Origin: DATKHR01 sp035939575
GTDB lineage: Bacteria > Acidobacteriota > Vicinamibacteria > Vicinamibacterales > CAVVIG01
Direction: 5' to 3'
Assembly (NCBI GenBank): GCA_035939575.1
Contig: DASZFS010000504.1
Span: forward strand, 1-64,000
Length of the DNA stretch: 64,000 bases
Of the stretch, positions 25,344-34,205 are shown in pieces. The notes under the pieces are model-generated. The model did not search any database. It saw nothing but the letters and a program-made list of their open reading frames with translations, and was not told the origin of the DNA. The position numbers and the translations under genes were made by a program. Every line of letters begins with the position of its first letter. Within the stretch, counting starts at the first letter, position 1.

Positions 25344-27943
25344 GAGCCATCGCAGCCACCTACTTCGTGCTCGGGACGGCGGTCGCCCTCGCGACCGCGG
25401 GAATGTCCGCAGCGCTCGCGCCGGCGCCCCCGCGCGTATCCGACAGCGTGACGCCGAAGGCCGAGCCCTTCCCGCTGCAGAGCGTGCGGCTGCTCGACGG
25501 CCCGTTCAAGCAGGCGATGCAGCTCGATCAGGACTACCTCCTCGCCCTCGAGCCCGACCGCCTGCTGCACAACTTTCGAGTGAATGCCGGGCTGCCCTCA
25601 TCGGCGAAGCCGCTGGGCGGGTGGGAGGCGCCTGACGTCGAACTGCGTGGCCATACGGTCGGCCACTACTTGTCGGCGCTCGCCCTGATGTACGCCGCGA
25701 CCGGCGACGCCCGGTTCAAGGACCGCGCCGACGCGATGGTCCGCGAGCTGGCGCGCATTCAGGAGGCACAGGCAAAGCGCTTCCATCCCGGCTATCTGTC
25801 GGCGTTCCCCGAGGAGTTCTTCGACCGCGTGGAGGCGCGCGAGAAGGTCTGGGCGCCCTATTACACGATTCACAAGATCATGGCGGGGCTGCTCGACGTG
25901 AGTGAGCTCTGCGGAAACCCGCTAGCGCTCGCGATCGTGACCCGCATGGCGGATTGGGTGACCTTCCGCGTCGATCGCATCAGCGTCGCGCAGCAGCAGC
26001 GCGCGCTCGGCACGGAATTCGGCGGCATGAACGAGGTGCTCGCGAACATCTACGCGGCGACTGGCAATGCGACCTACCTCCGCATCGCGCATGCGTTCGA
26101 CCACGAGGCGATCTTCGATCCGCTCGCCCGCCGCGAAGACCCGTTGAACGGGCTGCACGCCAATACGCAGTTCCCGAAGATCATCGGCGCCGCGCGGGAG
26201 TACGAGCTCACCGGCGACGCGAGGTATCAGCGCATCGCGACGTTCTTCTGGGACCGCGTCGTGCACCACCGGTCCTACGTGACGGGCGGCAACAGCGATG
26301 GCGAGGCGTTCTTCCCGGAGGAAGAGTTCTCGAAGCACCTCGGCGCCTCTGGGCCGGAGACCTGCAACACCTACAACATGCTCAAGCTGACGCGGCACAT
26401 CTTCGAGTGGTCCGCGGATGCTGGCGCAATGGACTTCTACGAGCGCGGGCTGTTCAACCACATCCTGCCCTCGCAGGATCCAGCGACAGGCATGGTCATC
26501 TACTACTGCCCGCTCCGTCCTGGCGCGTGGAAGTCGTACTCGACGCCGGACGACTCGTTCTGGTGCTGCGTCGGCACCGGCATGGAGAACCACACGAAGT
26601 ACGGGGACACGATCTACTTTCACGACGATCGTTCGCTCTACGTCAACCTGTTCATCCCTTCCGAACTGGCGTGGAGCGCGAAGGGCATCAGCGTTCGGCA
26701 GCAGACGCGTTTCCCGGAGGAGGAGGCGACGCACCTGACGTTGACCGCGACGACGCCCACGCGCCTGGCGTTGAAAGTGCGCTTCCCGTCGTGGGCACGC
26801 TCGGGCATGGCCGTCTCGGTCAATGGCCACCCGGAGCCCCGGGAGCCAATGACGCCGTCTACAGCGTCTCCCGGGTCCTACATCACCATCGACCGCGAGT
26901 GGCGCACGGGCGACCGCGTCGACGTACGCCTGCCCATGACGCTGCATACCGAGGCCATGCCAGACAACCCGCACATGGTCGCGGTCATGTACGGCCCGAT
27001 CGTGCTCGCGGGAGATCTGGGCCGGGAGGGCCTCGAAGACGTCGAGCGGTACGGACCCAGCTCTCCGGCGGTCGGCCGCGTCGCCACGCCGGTCATCCCC
27101 GCCTTCGTCGGCGACGTGAAGAGTCTGACGTCGAAGATCGTTCCGGACCGCGCAGGACCGCTGCAGTTCACGACCTCCGGCCTGGCGCGGCCGCACGAGG
27201 TCACCCTGCTGCCGTTCTATCGCATCGTCGACCAGCGCTACACGGTGTACTGGGATATGTACTCGGCGGAGGAGTGGAAAGCGCGCGAATCGGCCGCGGC
27301 GGCGTCCGGCGCGCGCCGGCTGGACAACCAGCGCCGGACGATCGATCTCGTCGCGGTTCACGATGCAGAGAGCGAGCGGGGCCACGCGCTCAGGAGTGAG
27401 AACGCCACGGACAGCTATTTCGAGGGGCGGCGGACGCGCGAGGCGCGGAATGGATGGTTCGCCTACGACGTCGCGGTCGCGCCCGATCGGCCGATGACAA
27501 TCGTCTGCGCCTATCGCGGGAGCGAAGGCCGCCGGCGCGTCTTCGACGTCCTCGTCGACGGTCAGCGCATCGCGACCGAGACGCTCGAGTACCACCCGAC
27601 CGAGCGACTCGACAAGGAGTACGTGATTCCCGACGCCCTCACTCGCGGCAGGCAGCGCGTAACCGTCACGTTCCAGGCGCACGCGGACGCGACGGCGGGC
27701 GCGCTGATCGAGGTCCGCACCGTCACGGCCCCCCTAAAAATGGGCTTCGCTCACGCCTTTCGGGCTCACCTGCCAGTTGTCGCGGACCGGCTGACGATGC
27801 CACCACGGCGGAGCGGGCATCATGAGCGCATGCGCCAGCCCGTTGACATAGGGCTCGTACGAACGACGCAGCTCCGACAGCCGCCGGTCGGCCTCCGCCG
27901 ATCGCACAGGTGTGAGACCCGCGTTCTCGATCTGGTGACGTAG
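25340..27943 (+). CDS. Exported GH127 (DUF1680) beta-L-arabinofuranosidase-like enzyme
   Basis: The product has a signal peptide and the GH127 alpha/alpha barrel: VRLLDGPFKQAMQLDQDYLL near the start, GGWEAPDVELRGHTVGHYLS, SGPETCNTYNMLKLTRHIF and FWCCVGTGMENH. In characterised GH127 enzymes a Cys pair in the CC motif with an upstream Cys and Glu binds zinc and supplies the nucleophile. C-terminal beta domains follow. The family releases L-arabinofuranose. The frame does not stop at the usual family end: after about GALIEVRTVTA it runs another 70 residues antisense to the potassium channel gene and stops at 27943. The tail looks like read-through after loss of the native stop. Confidence 0.9.
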   Translation: MRAIAATYFVLGTAVALATAGMSAALAPAPPRVSDSVTPKAEPFPLQSVRLLDGPFKQAMQLDQDYLLALEPDRLLHNFRVNAGLPSSAKPLGGWEAPDVELRGHTVGHYLSALALMYAATGDARFKDRADAMVRELARIQEAQAKRFHPGYLSAFPEEFFDRVEAREKVWAPYYTIHKIMAGLLDVSELCGNPLALAIVTRMADWVTFRVDRISVAQQQRALGTEFGGMNEVLANIYAATGNATYLRIAHAFDHEAIFDPLARREDPLNGLHANTQFPKIIGAAREYELTGDARYQRIATFFWDRVVHHRSYVTGGNSDGEAFFPEEEFSKHLGASGPETCNTYNMLKLTRHIFEWSADAGAMDFYERGLFNHILPSQDPATGMVIYYCPLRPGAWKSYSTPDDSFWCCVGTGMENHTKYGDTIYFHDDRSLYVNLFIPSELAWSAKGISVRQQTRFPEEEATHLTLTATTPTRLALKVRFPSWARSGMAVSVNGHPEPREPMTPSTASPGSYITIDREWRTGDRVDVRLPMTLHTEAMPDNPHMVAVMYGPIVLAGDLGREGLEDVERYGPSSPAVGRVATPVIPAFVGDVKSLTSKIVPDRAGPLQFTTSGLARPHEVTLLPFYRIVDQRYTVYWDMYSAEEWKARESAAAASGARRLDNQRRTIDLVAVHDAESERGHALRSENATDSYFEGRRTREARNGWFAYDVAVAPDRPMTIVCAYRGSEGRRRVFDVLVDGQRIATETLEYHPTERLDKEYVIPDALTRGRQRVTVTFQAHADATAGALIEVRTVTAPLKMGFAHAFRAHLPVVADRLTMPPRRSGHHERMRQPVDIGLVRTTQLRQPPVGLRRSHRCETRVLDLVT

Positions 27944-28846
27944 CTCCTCGAGCTCGCCGATGGGCAAACGGTCGGCCGTGAGATCCGGCTCCGCGTGCAG
28001 CACCTGCGAGAGATCGACCGCCGCGTGTCTGGCGATCGCGAATGTCACGTGCGCTTGCCATGTGGGCACGCCCTCGAGCCCCACTTCGACGAGCGCCGAC
28101 AAGTCCAGGATCGTCGCCAGCGCGGAGACCCAGGACTGCCGGGTATGCTGCGACCGAAAGAACGCGACGGTTGGATACGAAATGTGACTCTCGAGAAGCT
28201 CTGAGCACCAGTACTCCCAGTCCTTCAGAAAAGACGGCAAGGCGTCGAGCTGATTCCGGGCGGCGAGGCGCCGCAGCACTTCGACGGCGGCTGGCGGGGA
28301 ACCGGCCCAGGCATCGAGCAGCGTCAACCGCGCTTCCCGGCGCGAGAAGGCCTGGTACAGCACGGGGAAGTACGCGATCACAATCGCCAGAAACGCAAAG
28401 CCGGTCCCGGCCTCGGCGACGGTGATCAGACGGGAGATACGTCCGACCGGCTGCACGTCCCCCAACCCGAGGGTGAAGAACGTCGTGCCGCTCAGGTAGA
28501 GATCGTCGATGAAGGGAGCGGCCGCGTGCAGTGGCCGGAGGTTCGAGCCCGCGGACCATTGCAGGCCCGCGAAGCCAACCACCAGGCCCAGCGCCCAGAC
28601 GGCGGCGAGGCCCAACAGCGACATAGGCCCGAAGATGGCCAGAAACCGTTCGCGAAGGCGATCGGTCCGGCAGTTCGCGGCGACCCATCTCCATTGCCTC
28701 CACGTGAAGCGGAAGTACAAGCGCGTCAACCGGAGGCGCCGGCTGACCGTGCGCGGAAGGATGACCGTCTCGAAGGCATCCCACAGCACGATCGCCATGA
28801 CGAACCCACTGAGGAGGAAGGCCAGCAGATGCACGGATATCACCAC
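27734..28846 (-). CDS. Two-TM potassium channel-like protein
   Basis: The 370-residue product has an N-terminal membrane helix (LLAFLLSGFVMAIVL), further helices, and a pore loop TTFFTLGLGD near residues 125-135, equivalent to the TVGYGD selectivity filter of K+ channels, followed by another helix. The remaining 200 residues are cytoplasmic and predicted helical. Gly-Leu-Gly in place of Gly-Tyr-Gly occurs in some prokaryotic homologues but may alter selectivity. Its 3' end overlaps about 210 bp of the convergent GH127 frame. The start is GTG-type at 28846, just after the MFS gene. Confidence 0.8.
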   Translation of the reverse strand: MVISVHLLAFLLSGFVMAIVLWDAFETVILPRTVSRRLRLTRLYFRFTWRQWRWVAANCRTDRLRERFLAIFGPMSLLGLAAVWALGLVVGFAGLQWSAGSNLRPLHAAAPFIDDLYLSGTTFFTLGLGDVQPVGRISRLITVAEAGTGFAFLAIVIAYFPVLYQAFSRREARLTLLDAWAGSPPAAVEVLRRLAARNQLDALPSFLKDWEYWCSELLESHISYPTVAFFRSQHTRQSWVSALATILDLSALVEVGLEGVPTWQAHVTFAIARHAAVDLSQVLHAEPDLTADRLPIGELEELRHQIENAGLTPVRSAEADRRLSELRRSYEPYVNGLAHALMMPAPPWWHRQPVRDNWQVSPKGVSEAHF

Positions 28847-28859
28847 CTCGGAGTTGCCT

Positions 28860-30449
28860 TCATCGCCCGGATCCAGCCTGAATCAGATGACGCACGATCG
28901 GCTCGCCCTGCGTGTGGCTCCGTATTCGTTGCTCGAGCTCGCTGTCGCCTCGGGTCAGACGCTCATGCTGGCGCAGATGTTCCGCCCAGGACGTCACCAG
29001 AAATGTCTCGAGGTAGACGTCGGCGCGTTCGAGGTCACGGTAGACGGCCCAGCGTGATGCGCCGTCACGACGCCTGACGTGTCCGTACTTCTGCATAGCG
29101 CCGAGGAATGGTGCCACATGGTGCGCGTCGACGCGATACTCGACGGTCACGAGCACCGGACCTTGATCGAGCCCAGGTCGGGCGTCTTGAACGATGGCGG
29201 GCATCCGCCAGTGGTTCCACGGGCTCACATCGGCGGTGCTGTCCGGCATTCTCGCCACGAGCCCCAGAGCCGTCGTCGCTATCGTGGCCAGCCCCGCCCA
29301 CAGAAATGCGGTGTCCACGCTCGCGCGCGAACCGACTGTTCCCCAGAAGGCGCTGCCCGCGGCGAGCCCTCCTTGAGTAACGAGAATGAAGATCGCCAGT
29401 ACGCGGGCCCGGACCCAATCGGGCGCCAGGCTCTGGATGAGCCCATTCGCGAGCGAGATGAAGACAATCCACGCCCCCCCGCTGACGAGCATGATGAGCA
29501 TGAGTCCAGGCAGATTGTGCACGGCGGCAACGGCCGCAATCGTCGCGCCCAGGATAGCGACCGCCATGGACGCGACCGCCTCGGTCGACCATCGGGCGCG
29601 GGCGGCCTGCATCACGAGCGCGCCGCCAACCGCGCCGGCGCCAAAACACCCCAGCAGAACGCCGTACCCGATCGCACTCCCACTGACGCTGCGCGCGACG
29701 CTGGGCAGCAGGGCAAAAGGCGCGCTCGCGCAGAACATGACGACGCCGGACCGGAGCATCACGGCGCGCGTCGCTGGCACGTTGCGGACATATCGAATCG
29801 CGGCGACCGTGGCGCCGCCGAGGGTTTCAGGCGGCGACGATCGCGCGCGAACGGGCCGCTTCCAACGAGCGACCACCAGAATGACGCCGAGAAACGACGC
29901 GACGTTTACCAGAAACGCGGCGCTGACACCCGCGACCGCAATCAACGCGCCGGCGAGCGCCGGACCCGTGGCCCGCGCGATGTTGAATTCGATGCCGTTG
30001 AGCGCGGACGCGGCGGCCAGATCCTCCTTGTGCACGAGCTCAGGGAGCACCGCGCGCCACGTCGGCGTTTCAACGGCGTCTCCGGCGGACAAGGCGAATG
30101 TCAACGCGAGCAGGAGCCGTGGCGTGATGATGCCGGCGAGCGCCGTGGCCGCCAGGGCGGCCGCCACGCACACCATCCACGTCTCGGTGTACAGAATCAG
30201 CTTGCGACGGTCGGCGATGTCGCCGATGGATCCCGCGGGCAGTGCAAAAAGGAAGAACGGAAGCGTCGACGCAGTCTGCGTCAGCGCGATGTACAACGGG
30301 CCGGCGCCGAGGGAGACCATGAGCCAGGCCGATCCCACGCCCTGCATGAACGTGCCGACATCGGAGACGATGTCCGCGACGAGCAGCTGACGGAACATCG
30401 GCGTCCGCAGCGGGCGCCACAACCCGGACACGGCAGTCGTCGGTGACAT
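28860..30449 (-). CDS. MFS exporter of the MFS_3 (enterobactin-exporter-like) type
   Basis: The 529-residue product has about 11-12 membrane helices in the MFS_3 arrangement: FRQLLVADIVSDVGTFMQGV, SAWLMVSL, PAGSIGDIADRRK and SLAPDWVRARVLAIF. It carries a soluble C-terminal domain (VLVTVEYRVDAHHVAPFLGA) common in this family and reminiscent of antibiotic-monooxygenase folds. It probably exports a small molecule, substrate unknown. ATG 30449 overlaps the GNAT stop as TGATG, so the longer Arg-rich extension to 30551 is rejected. The channel gene follows at 13 bp. Confidence 0.85.
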   Translation of the reverse strand: MSPTTAVSGLWRPLRTPMFRQLLVADIVSDVGTFMQGVGSAWLMVSLGAGPLYIALTQTASTLPFFLFALPAGSIGDIADRRKLILYTETWMVCVAAALAATALAGIITPRLLLALTFALSAGDAVETPTWRAVLPELVHKEDLAAASALNGIEFNIARATGPALAGALIAVAGVSAAFLVNVASFLGVILVVARWKRPVRARSSPPETLGGATVAAIRYVRNVPATRAVMLRSGVVMFCASAPFALLPSVARSVSGSAIGYGVLLGCFGAGAVGGALVMQAARARWSTEAVASMAVAILGATIAAVAAVHNLPGLMLIMLVSGGAWIVFISLANGLIQSLAPDWVRARVLAIFILVTQGGLAAGSAFWGTVGSRASVDTAFLWAGLATIATTALGLVARMPDSTADVSPWNHWRMPAIVQDARPGLDQGPVLVTVEYRVDAHHVAPFLGAMQKYGHVRRRDGASRWAVYRDLERADVYLETFLVTSWAEHLRQHERLTRGDSELEQRIRSHTQGEPIVRHLIQAGSGR

Positions 30450-30937
30450 CAACGATCCAGTACCTGCCGCACCATTTCGAGCTCCACGAGGCCGGGTCGC
30501 CCGCCCACGCTCTCGTGCCCGGTCAGGCGAAAAGCATTCCGCTCGTAGCACCGTTGAGCGCGGTCGTTGCCCCTGGCGACATGGAGCCTTACTTCCTTCG
30601 CGCCTTCAGTCGCGGCCCACGAGAGCAGGGAGGCCACGAGCGCATCAGCGGCGCCTGAGCCTCGCAGCGCCGGGTGGACCCACATGGCCATCAGCTGCAC
30701 GACCGATGGGTCCTGCTGATCGGGAACGCCGGCCACGAGGCCGCGAGGCTCGTCCGACTCGTCGACGAAGAACGTCACGCCCCGTGACAACCATCGCTGC
30801 CAGTCCGCTGGCGTCCGGGCCAGTTCGCGTTCGAGCGTGGAGCCAAACGCGCCCGGTGCGTCGGTGAGCGCCTGGAGGCGCAAGGCTCTGAGGGTTGGCT
30901 CGTCGCCGACGACAGCACGCCGAACGCTGAAGCGCAT
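30449..30937 (-). CDS. GNAT family N-acetyltransferase
   Basis: The 162-residue protein has the GNAT fold: an N-terminal VRRAVVGDEPTLRALRLQAL helix, the acetyl-CoA binding motif MWVHPALRGSGAADALVASL, and RLHVARGNDRAQRCYERNAF near the C-terminus. The acceptor is unknown; small GNATs of this shape often act on amines or protein N-termini. ATG 30937 is used rather than an in-frame TTG at 30949. It is translationally coupled to the MFS exporter, which hints at a resistance or detoxification pair. Confidence 0.85.
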   Translation of the reverse strand: MRFSVRRAVVGDEPTLRALRLQALTDAPGAFGSTLERELARTPADWQRWLSRGVTFFVDESDEPRGLVAGVPDQQDPSVVQLMAMWVHPALRGSGAADALVASLLSWAATEGAKEVRLHVARGNDRAQRCYERNAFRLTGHESVGGRPGLVELEMVRQVLDR

Positions 30938-31009
30938 CTCTGCACGCAAAGGCCAGGCATCCTCTCATGCGTCGGCGCCGCCGATCAAACACCCTTTCGG
31001 AACAAGCCG

Positions 31010-31044
31010 TAGACGCCCTACGTCTAAGGCGGTAGACTCTCTAC
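31010..31044. promoter_or_regulatory. Two adjacent palindromes before padR, likely autoregulatory operator
   Basis: TAGACGCCCTACGTCTA (31010-31026) has TAGAC/GTCTA arms, and GTAGACTCTCTAC (31032-31044) is a perfect 5-bp inverted repeat with a 3-bp centre. They lie within 40 bp upstream of the padR start. PadR proteins commonly repress their own operons through such dyads, so this is a candidate binding site. Confidence 0.5.
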
Positions 31045-31048
31045 GACT

Positions 31049-31417
31049 ATGGCCAAAGCACCCCCGCGAGCAGACGACCGCCGCCTGGAGCTCCTGCAGG
31101 GCACCCTCGACATGCTCATCCTCCGGACCCTGCAGTGGGGACCGCAGCACGGTCACGGCATCGGTCAGGCGATCCGCGCGCAGTCCGATGACCTGCTCCG
31201 CGTCGAGACAGGTTCCCTGTACCCGGCGCTGCACCGCCTGGTGAAGCGCGAGTGGCTGAAAGCCGAGTGGGGCGTGAGCGAGGCGAACCAGCGCGCGAAG
31301 TACTACCGGCTGACGGCGGCTGGGAAAGCCCAGCTGTCACGCGAGCGGGATCGGTGGTCGCAGCTCGTGGACGCGATCGGACGCGTTCTGAACCCGGCGC
31401 CGGCCAGCAAGGAGTAA
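31049..31417 (+). CDS. PadR family transcriptional regulator
   Basis: The 122-residue protein is a PadR winged helix: LELLQGTLDMLILRTLQWGP, HGHGIGQAI, VETGSLYPALHRLVKREW, then YYRLTAAGKAQLSRE and a dimerisation helix. In Acidobacteriota such regulators typically sit directly before ADOP-type permease genes, as here with a 5-bp gap. Two palindromes upstream suggest autoregulation. The inducing signal is unknown. Confidence 0.93.
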   Translation: MAKAPPRADDRRLELLQGTLDMLILRTLQWGPQHGHGIGQAIRAQSDDLLRVETGSLYPALHRLVKREWLKAEWGVSEANQRAKYYRLTAAGKAQLSRERDRWSQLVDAIGRVLNPAPASKE

Positions 31418-31422
31418 CGCCA

Positions 31423-34065
31423 ATGCCACCTCGCGTCCCCGACGGCGCCGATCTCGACGACGAGATTCGCGGACACATGGCCCTGAGCGTGAAGGAACGG
31501 ATAGAGCGCGGCGAGGATCCGGCCGCCGCCCGCCTGGCCGCACGGAAGGAATTCGGCAACGTCACGCTCACGCGCGATTCGATGCGGGCCGTGTGGCGCC
31601 CTCGCTGGCTCGGCACGGCCGAGGCGCTCGCGCACGACATCCGCATCGCGCTGCGCTCCCTCGGACGCGCCAAGGGTCTCGCCGCCACCGTCGTGGTCAC
31701 GCTCGCGCTCGGGATCGGCGCCAACGCCGCAATCTTCAGCGTGGTCCGGGCCGTGCTTCTGCGCCCGCTCGTCAACCGTGACGAAGATCGCCTCATCTAC
31801 ATCCGCCAGGCCGCGCCGGGTCTCGGTGCCGAGAACACGACGTTCTCGGTGCCCGAAATCAACGACTTCAAATCACACGTCACGGCCATCAGCGCGTTCG
31901 GTGACTTCTCGACCGTCGACCTCGCGATGATTGGTCTCGGCAGCGAGCCCCGCATGGTGAAAGCCGGGGTCGTCGGTGGATCGTTCTTCGACGTGATGGG
32001 CCTTCGACCCGCGCTCGGCCGCCTCCTGGATGCGCACGACGATGGTCCCGGCGCAGCCGGCGCGGCGGTCCTCACACACAGGTTCTGGACGACGTCGCTC
32101 GACAGCGACCCGACCGTGATCGGCAAGACCATCCGCCTCGGTCCGCGCACCGCCACCGTGGTCGGGGTCCTGGAGCCGTCGGTTCCTTATCCGGCCGATA
32201 CGGAGATCATCGCCAACGTGGTGACCAGCCCGCATCATCTCGGGGCCACGATGGTCACGGGCCGCACCCACCGGATGACGGAGCTCTTTGGCCGCCTCGC
32301 GCCCGGCGCCTCCGTCGACTCGGCGCGCGCCGAGCTGACCGCGGTGCACGCCGCGATGATGCGCGAGCACCCCGAGGCGTATCCGGCGAAGGCCGGCATT
32401 CAGCTCAGGGTGGCGAAGCTGCGCGATCAGATCGCGGCGCCCGCCCGAACGATCCTGCTCGTGCTGCTGGCCGCCGCGGCGCTCGTGTTCGTCATCGCGT
32501 GCTCCAACGTCGCCAACTTGATCCTCGCCCGCTCGGTGCGTCGCGAGAGCGAGCTGGCCGTGCGCGCCGCGCTCGGTGCCGGCGCCGGCGCGCTCCGGCG
32601 CACGCTGCTGGCCGAGAGTCTCGTGCTCTGCGGCGGCGGTGCCGCGCTGGGCGTCGTGCTGGCGCGGCCATTCGTCGCCATGGTGGCCCGGTATGCCGCC
32701 CGCTTCTCGATCCGCGCGCTCGAGGTCACAGTCGATACCAGCGTGCTGTGGGTCGGCGCCGGCCTGGCGATCGCGGCTGCCGTGCTGCTCGCCTACGTTC
32801 CACGCCTGCCCTCGACGAACGCGCCGGCGGGTCTTGGCGTGGCGAGCGGCAGTGTCCGGATCACCCCCGGGACGAATCGCCGTCTCCGCCTCTTCGCCAC
32901 CACCCAGATTGCGCTCTCGTTCATGCTGCTCGCGGGCGCGGGCATGCTTCTCGCGACCCTCGTGGCGCTGCAGACCGCGAATACCGGCTATAACAACATG
33001 CGCCAGGTGCTCGCGCTTGACGTGCCTCCGGCGGCGACCGGCGTAGCCGGCGCACGCGCGATGGACTTCTATCGCGAAGCGGCCCGGCGCGTCGCGCAAT
33101 TGCCGGGCGTCGAGGCGGCCGCCGTGGGAACCTTCGTGCCCTGGCGCGACGCGGGCCTGTTCGGTGCCGGCGCGCGGTTCACCGCTGAAGGCTATACGCG
33201 CGCCGACGGCGAAGAGGATCCGGCGGCGAGGACCCGCCTTGTCGGGTCTGGGTTCTTCGCCGTGCTCGGCGTCCCGCTGCTGGCCGGACGCGAATTCACC
33301 GACGCTGACCGCGATGGCAGCGAACCCGTCTCGGTTGTCAGCCAGAGCGTCGCGCAACGCGTGTTTCCGAACGGAGACGCGCTGAACCGGCACATGTGGT
33401 GGACCGACCCCTATTTCGGCCGACCCCAGCCTCGCCGCATTGTCGGCGTCGTCGCGGATGTGGATGACGAGAGCGTGGTACGGCAGCCGGCGATGGCCAT
33501 CTACATGCCGGTTCAGCAGATCGGATATGCCCAGCGCCTGTTCGTCCGGGCGGCCGGCGATCCGTACGCGCTGGTGCCGGCGGTGACGCGGGTCATCCGC
33601 GAGATCTCGGCGGACCAGCCAGTGGAGCGCTCCGCGACGCTCGAGGACGTGCGCGCGGAGGTGCTGTCACCCGAGCGGCTGACCGCGTTCGTGTTCTCCG
33701 GATTCGCGGGCATCGCCCTGCTGATCGCCGTCGTGGGCGTAGCAGGCGTGCTGGCCTTCTCGGTGAGCGCGCGGACGCGCGAGTTCGGCGTGCGTCTGGC
33801 CGTCGGGTCCACGCCGCGCCACCTCCTGGCCCGGGTGCTGTGGGAGGGTGCGCTGATTGCCGTGATCGGGATCGCCATCGGCGCGGCGGGCGGCTACGCG
33901 CTCGTGCGCGGGGCGGCCGCCTTTCTCGAGCACGTGCGGCTGCCGGGCGCCCTGCCGGTGGCGGGCGCGGCAGCGGTGCTCATCGCCGCCGCGGTCGTCG
34001 CGTCGCTGGTGCCTGCCTTGCGCGCCTCGCGCGTGGATGTGCTGCTGGCGCTGAGGTCGGAGTAG
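31423..34065 (+). CDS. ADOP-type ABC transporter permease (MacB/FtsX family)
   Basis: The 880-residue product starts with the ADOP cytoplasmic region (DLDDEIRGHMALSVKER, AARLAARKEFGNV), then LRSLGRAKGLAATVVVTLAL and a MacB periplasmic domain. Two FtsX-type transmembrane modules follow (AAAALVFVIACSNVANLILA; FSGFAGIALLIAVVGVAGVL). Related duplicated orphan permeases are encoded without a dedicated ATPase and are numerous in Acidobacteriota; their cargo is unknown. AAGGAG precedes ATG 31423, immediately downstream of padR. The frame extending upstream is the shadow of padR. Confidence 0.92.
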   Translation: MPPRVPDGADLDDEIRGHMALSVKERIERGEDPAAARLAARKEFGNVTLTRDSMRAVWRPRWLGTAEALAHDIRIALRSLGRAKGLAATVVVTLALGIGANAAIFSVVRAVLLRPLVNRDEDRLIYIRQAAPGLGAENTTFSVPEINDFKSHVTAISAFGDFSTVDLAMIGLGSEPRMVKAGVVGGSFFDVMGLRPALGRLLDAHDDGPGAAGAAVLTHRFWTTSLDSDPTVIGKTIRLGPRTATVVGVLEPSVPYPADTEIIANVVTSPHHLGATMVTGRTHRMTELFGRLAPGASVDSARAELTAVHAAMMREHPEAYPAKAGIQLRVAKLRDQIAAPARTILLVLLAAAALVFVIACSNVANLILARSVRRESELAVRAALGAGAGALRRTLLAESLVLCGGGAALGVVLARPFVAMVARYAARFSIRALEVTVDTSVLWVGAGLAIAAAVLLAYVPRLPSTNAPAGLGVASGSVRITPGTNRRLRLFATTQIALSFMLLAGAGMLLATLVALQTANTGYNNMRQVLALDVPPAATGVAGARAMDFYREAARRVAQLPGVEAAAVGTFVPWRDAGLFGAGARFTAEGYTRADGEEDPAARTRLVGSGFFAVLGVPLLAGREFTDADRDGSEPVSVVSQSVAQRVFPNGDALNRHMWWTDPYFGRPQPRRIVGVVADVDDESVVRQPAMAIYMPVQQIGYAQRLFVRAAGDPYALVPAVTRVIREISADQPVERSATLEDVRAEVLSPERLTAFVFSGFAGIALLIAVVGVAGVLAFSVSARTREFGVRLAVGSTPRHLLARVLWEGALIAVIGIAIGAAGGYALVRGAAAFLEHVRLPGALPVAGAAAVLIAAAVVASLVPALRASRVDVLLALRSE

Positions 34066-34072
34066 ATGCTCA

Positions 34073-34114
34073 CGGCGGCGAGGCAGCTGCACGCGGCCAC
34101 GAGTCTACAGCCCA
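34073..34114 (-). repeat. Dispersed inverted-arm element, solo arm copy 4
   Basis: Only one reverse-oriented arm is present (GCGAGGCAGCTGCACGCGGC, then CACGAGTCTACAGCCC), with several substitutions relative to the other copies. It lies 10 bp after the ADOP permease stop. Confidence 0.7.
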
Positions 34115-34205
34115 GTTGCAGTGGTCATACCAGTCTTCCTCCCCAAGAAATCTTCGCCGCGAGCACGCGATGCTGCCGTATCCTGGGCGTTGAAAGCGAG
34201 GCACC

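Noticed and set aside
29079..30446. 455-codon frame antisense to the MFS exporter
   Set aside because: Shadow of a convincing membrane transporter; composition rich in Arg, Glu and Asp with no domain.
31873..33393. 506-codon frame antisense to the ADOP permease
   Set aside because: Arg/Gly/His-rich composition, no recognisable motif, and the opposite strand carries an unmistakable permease.
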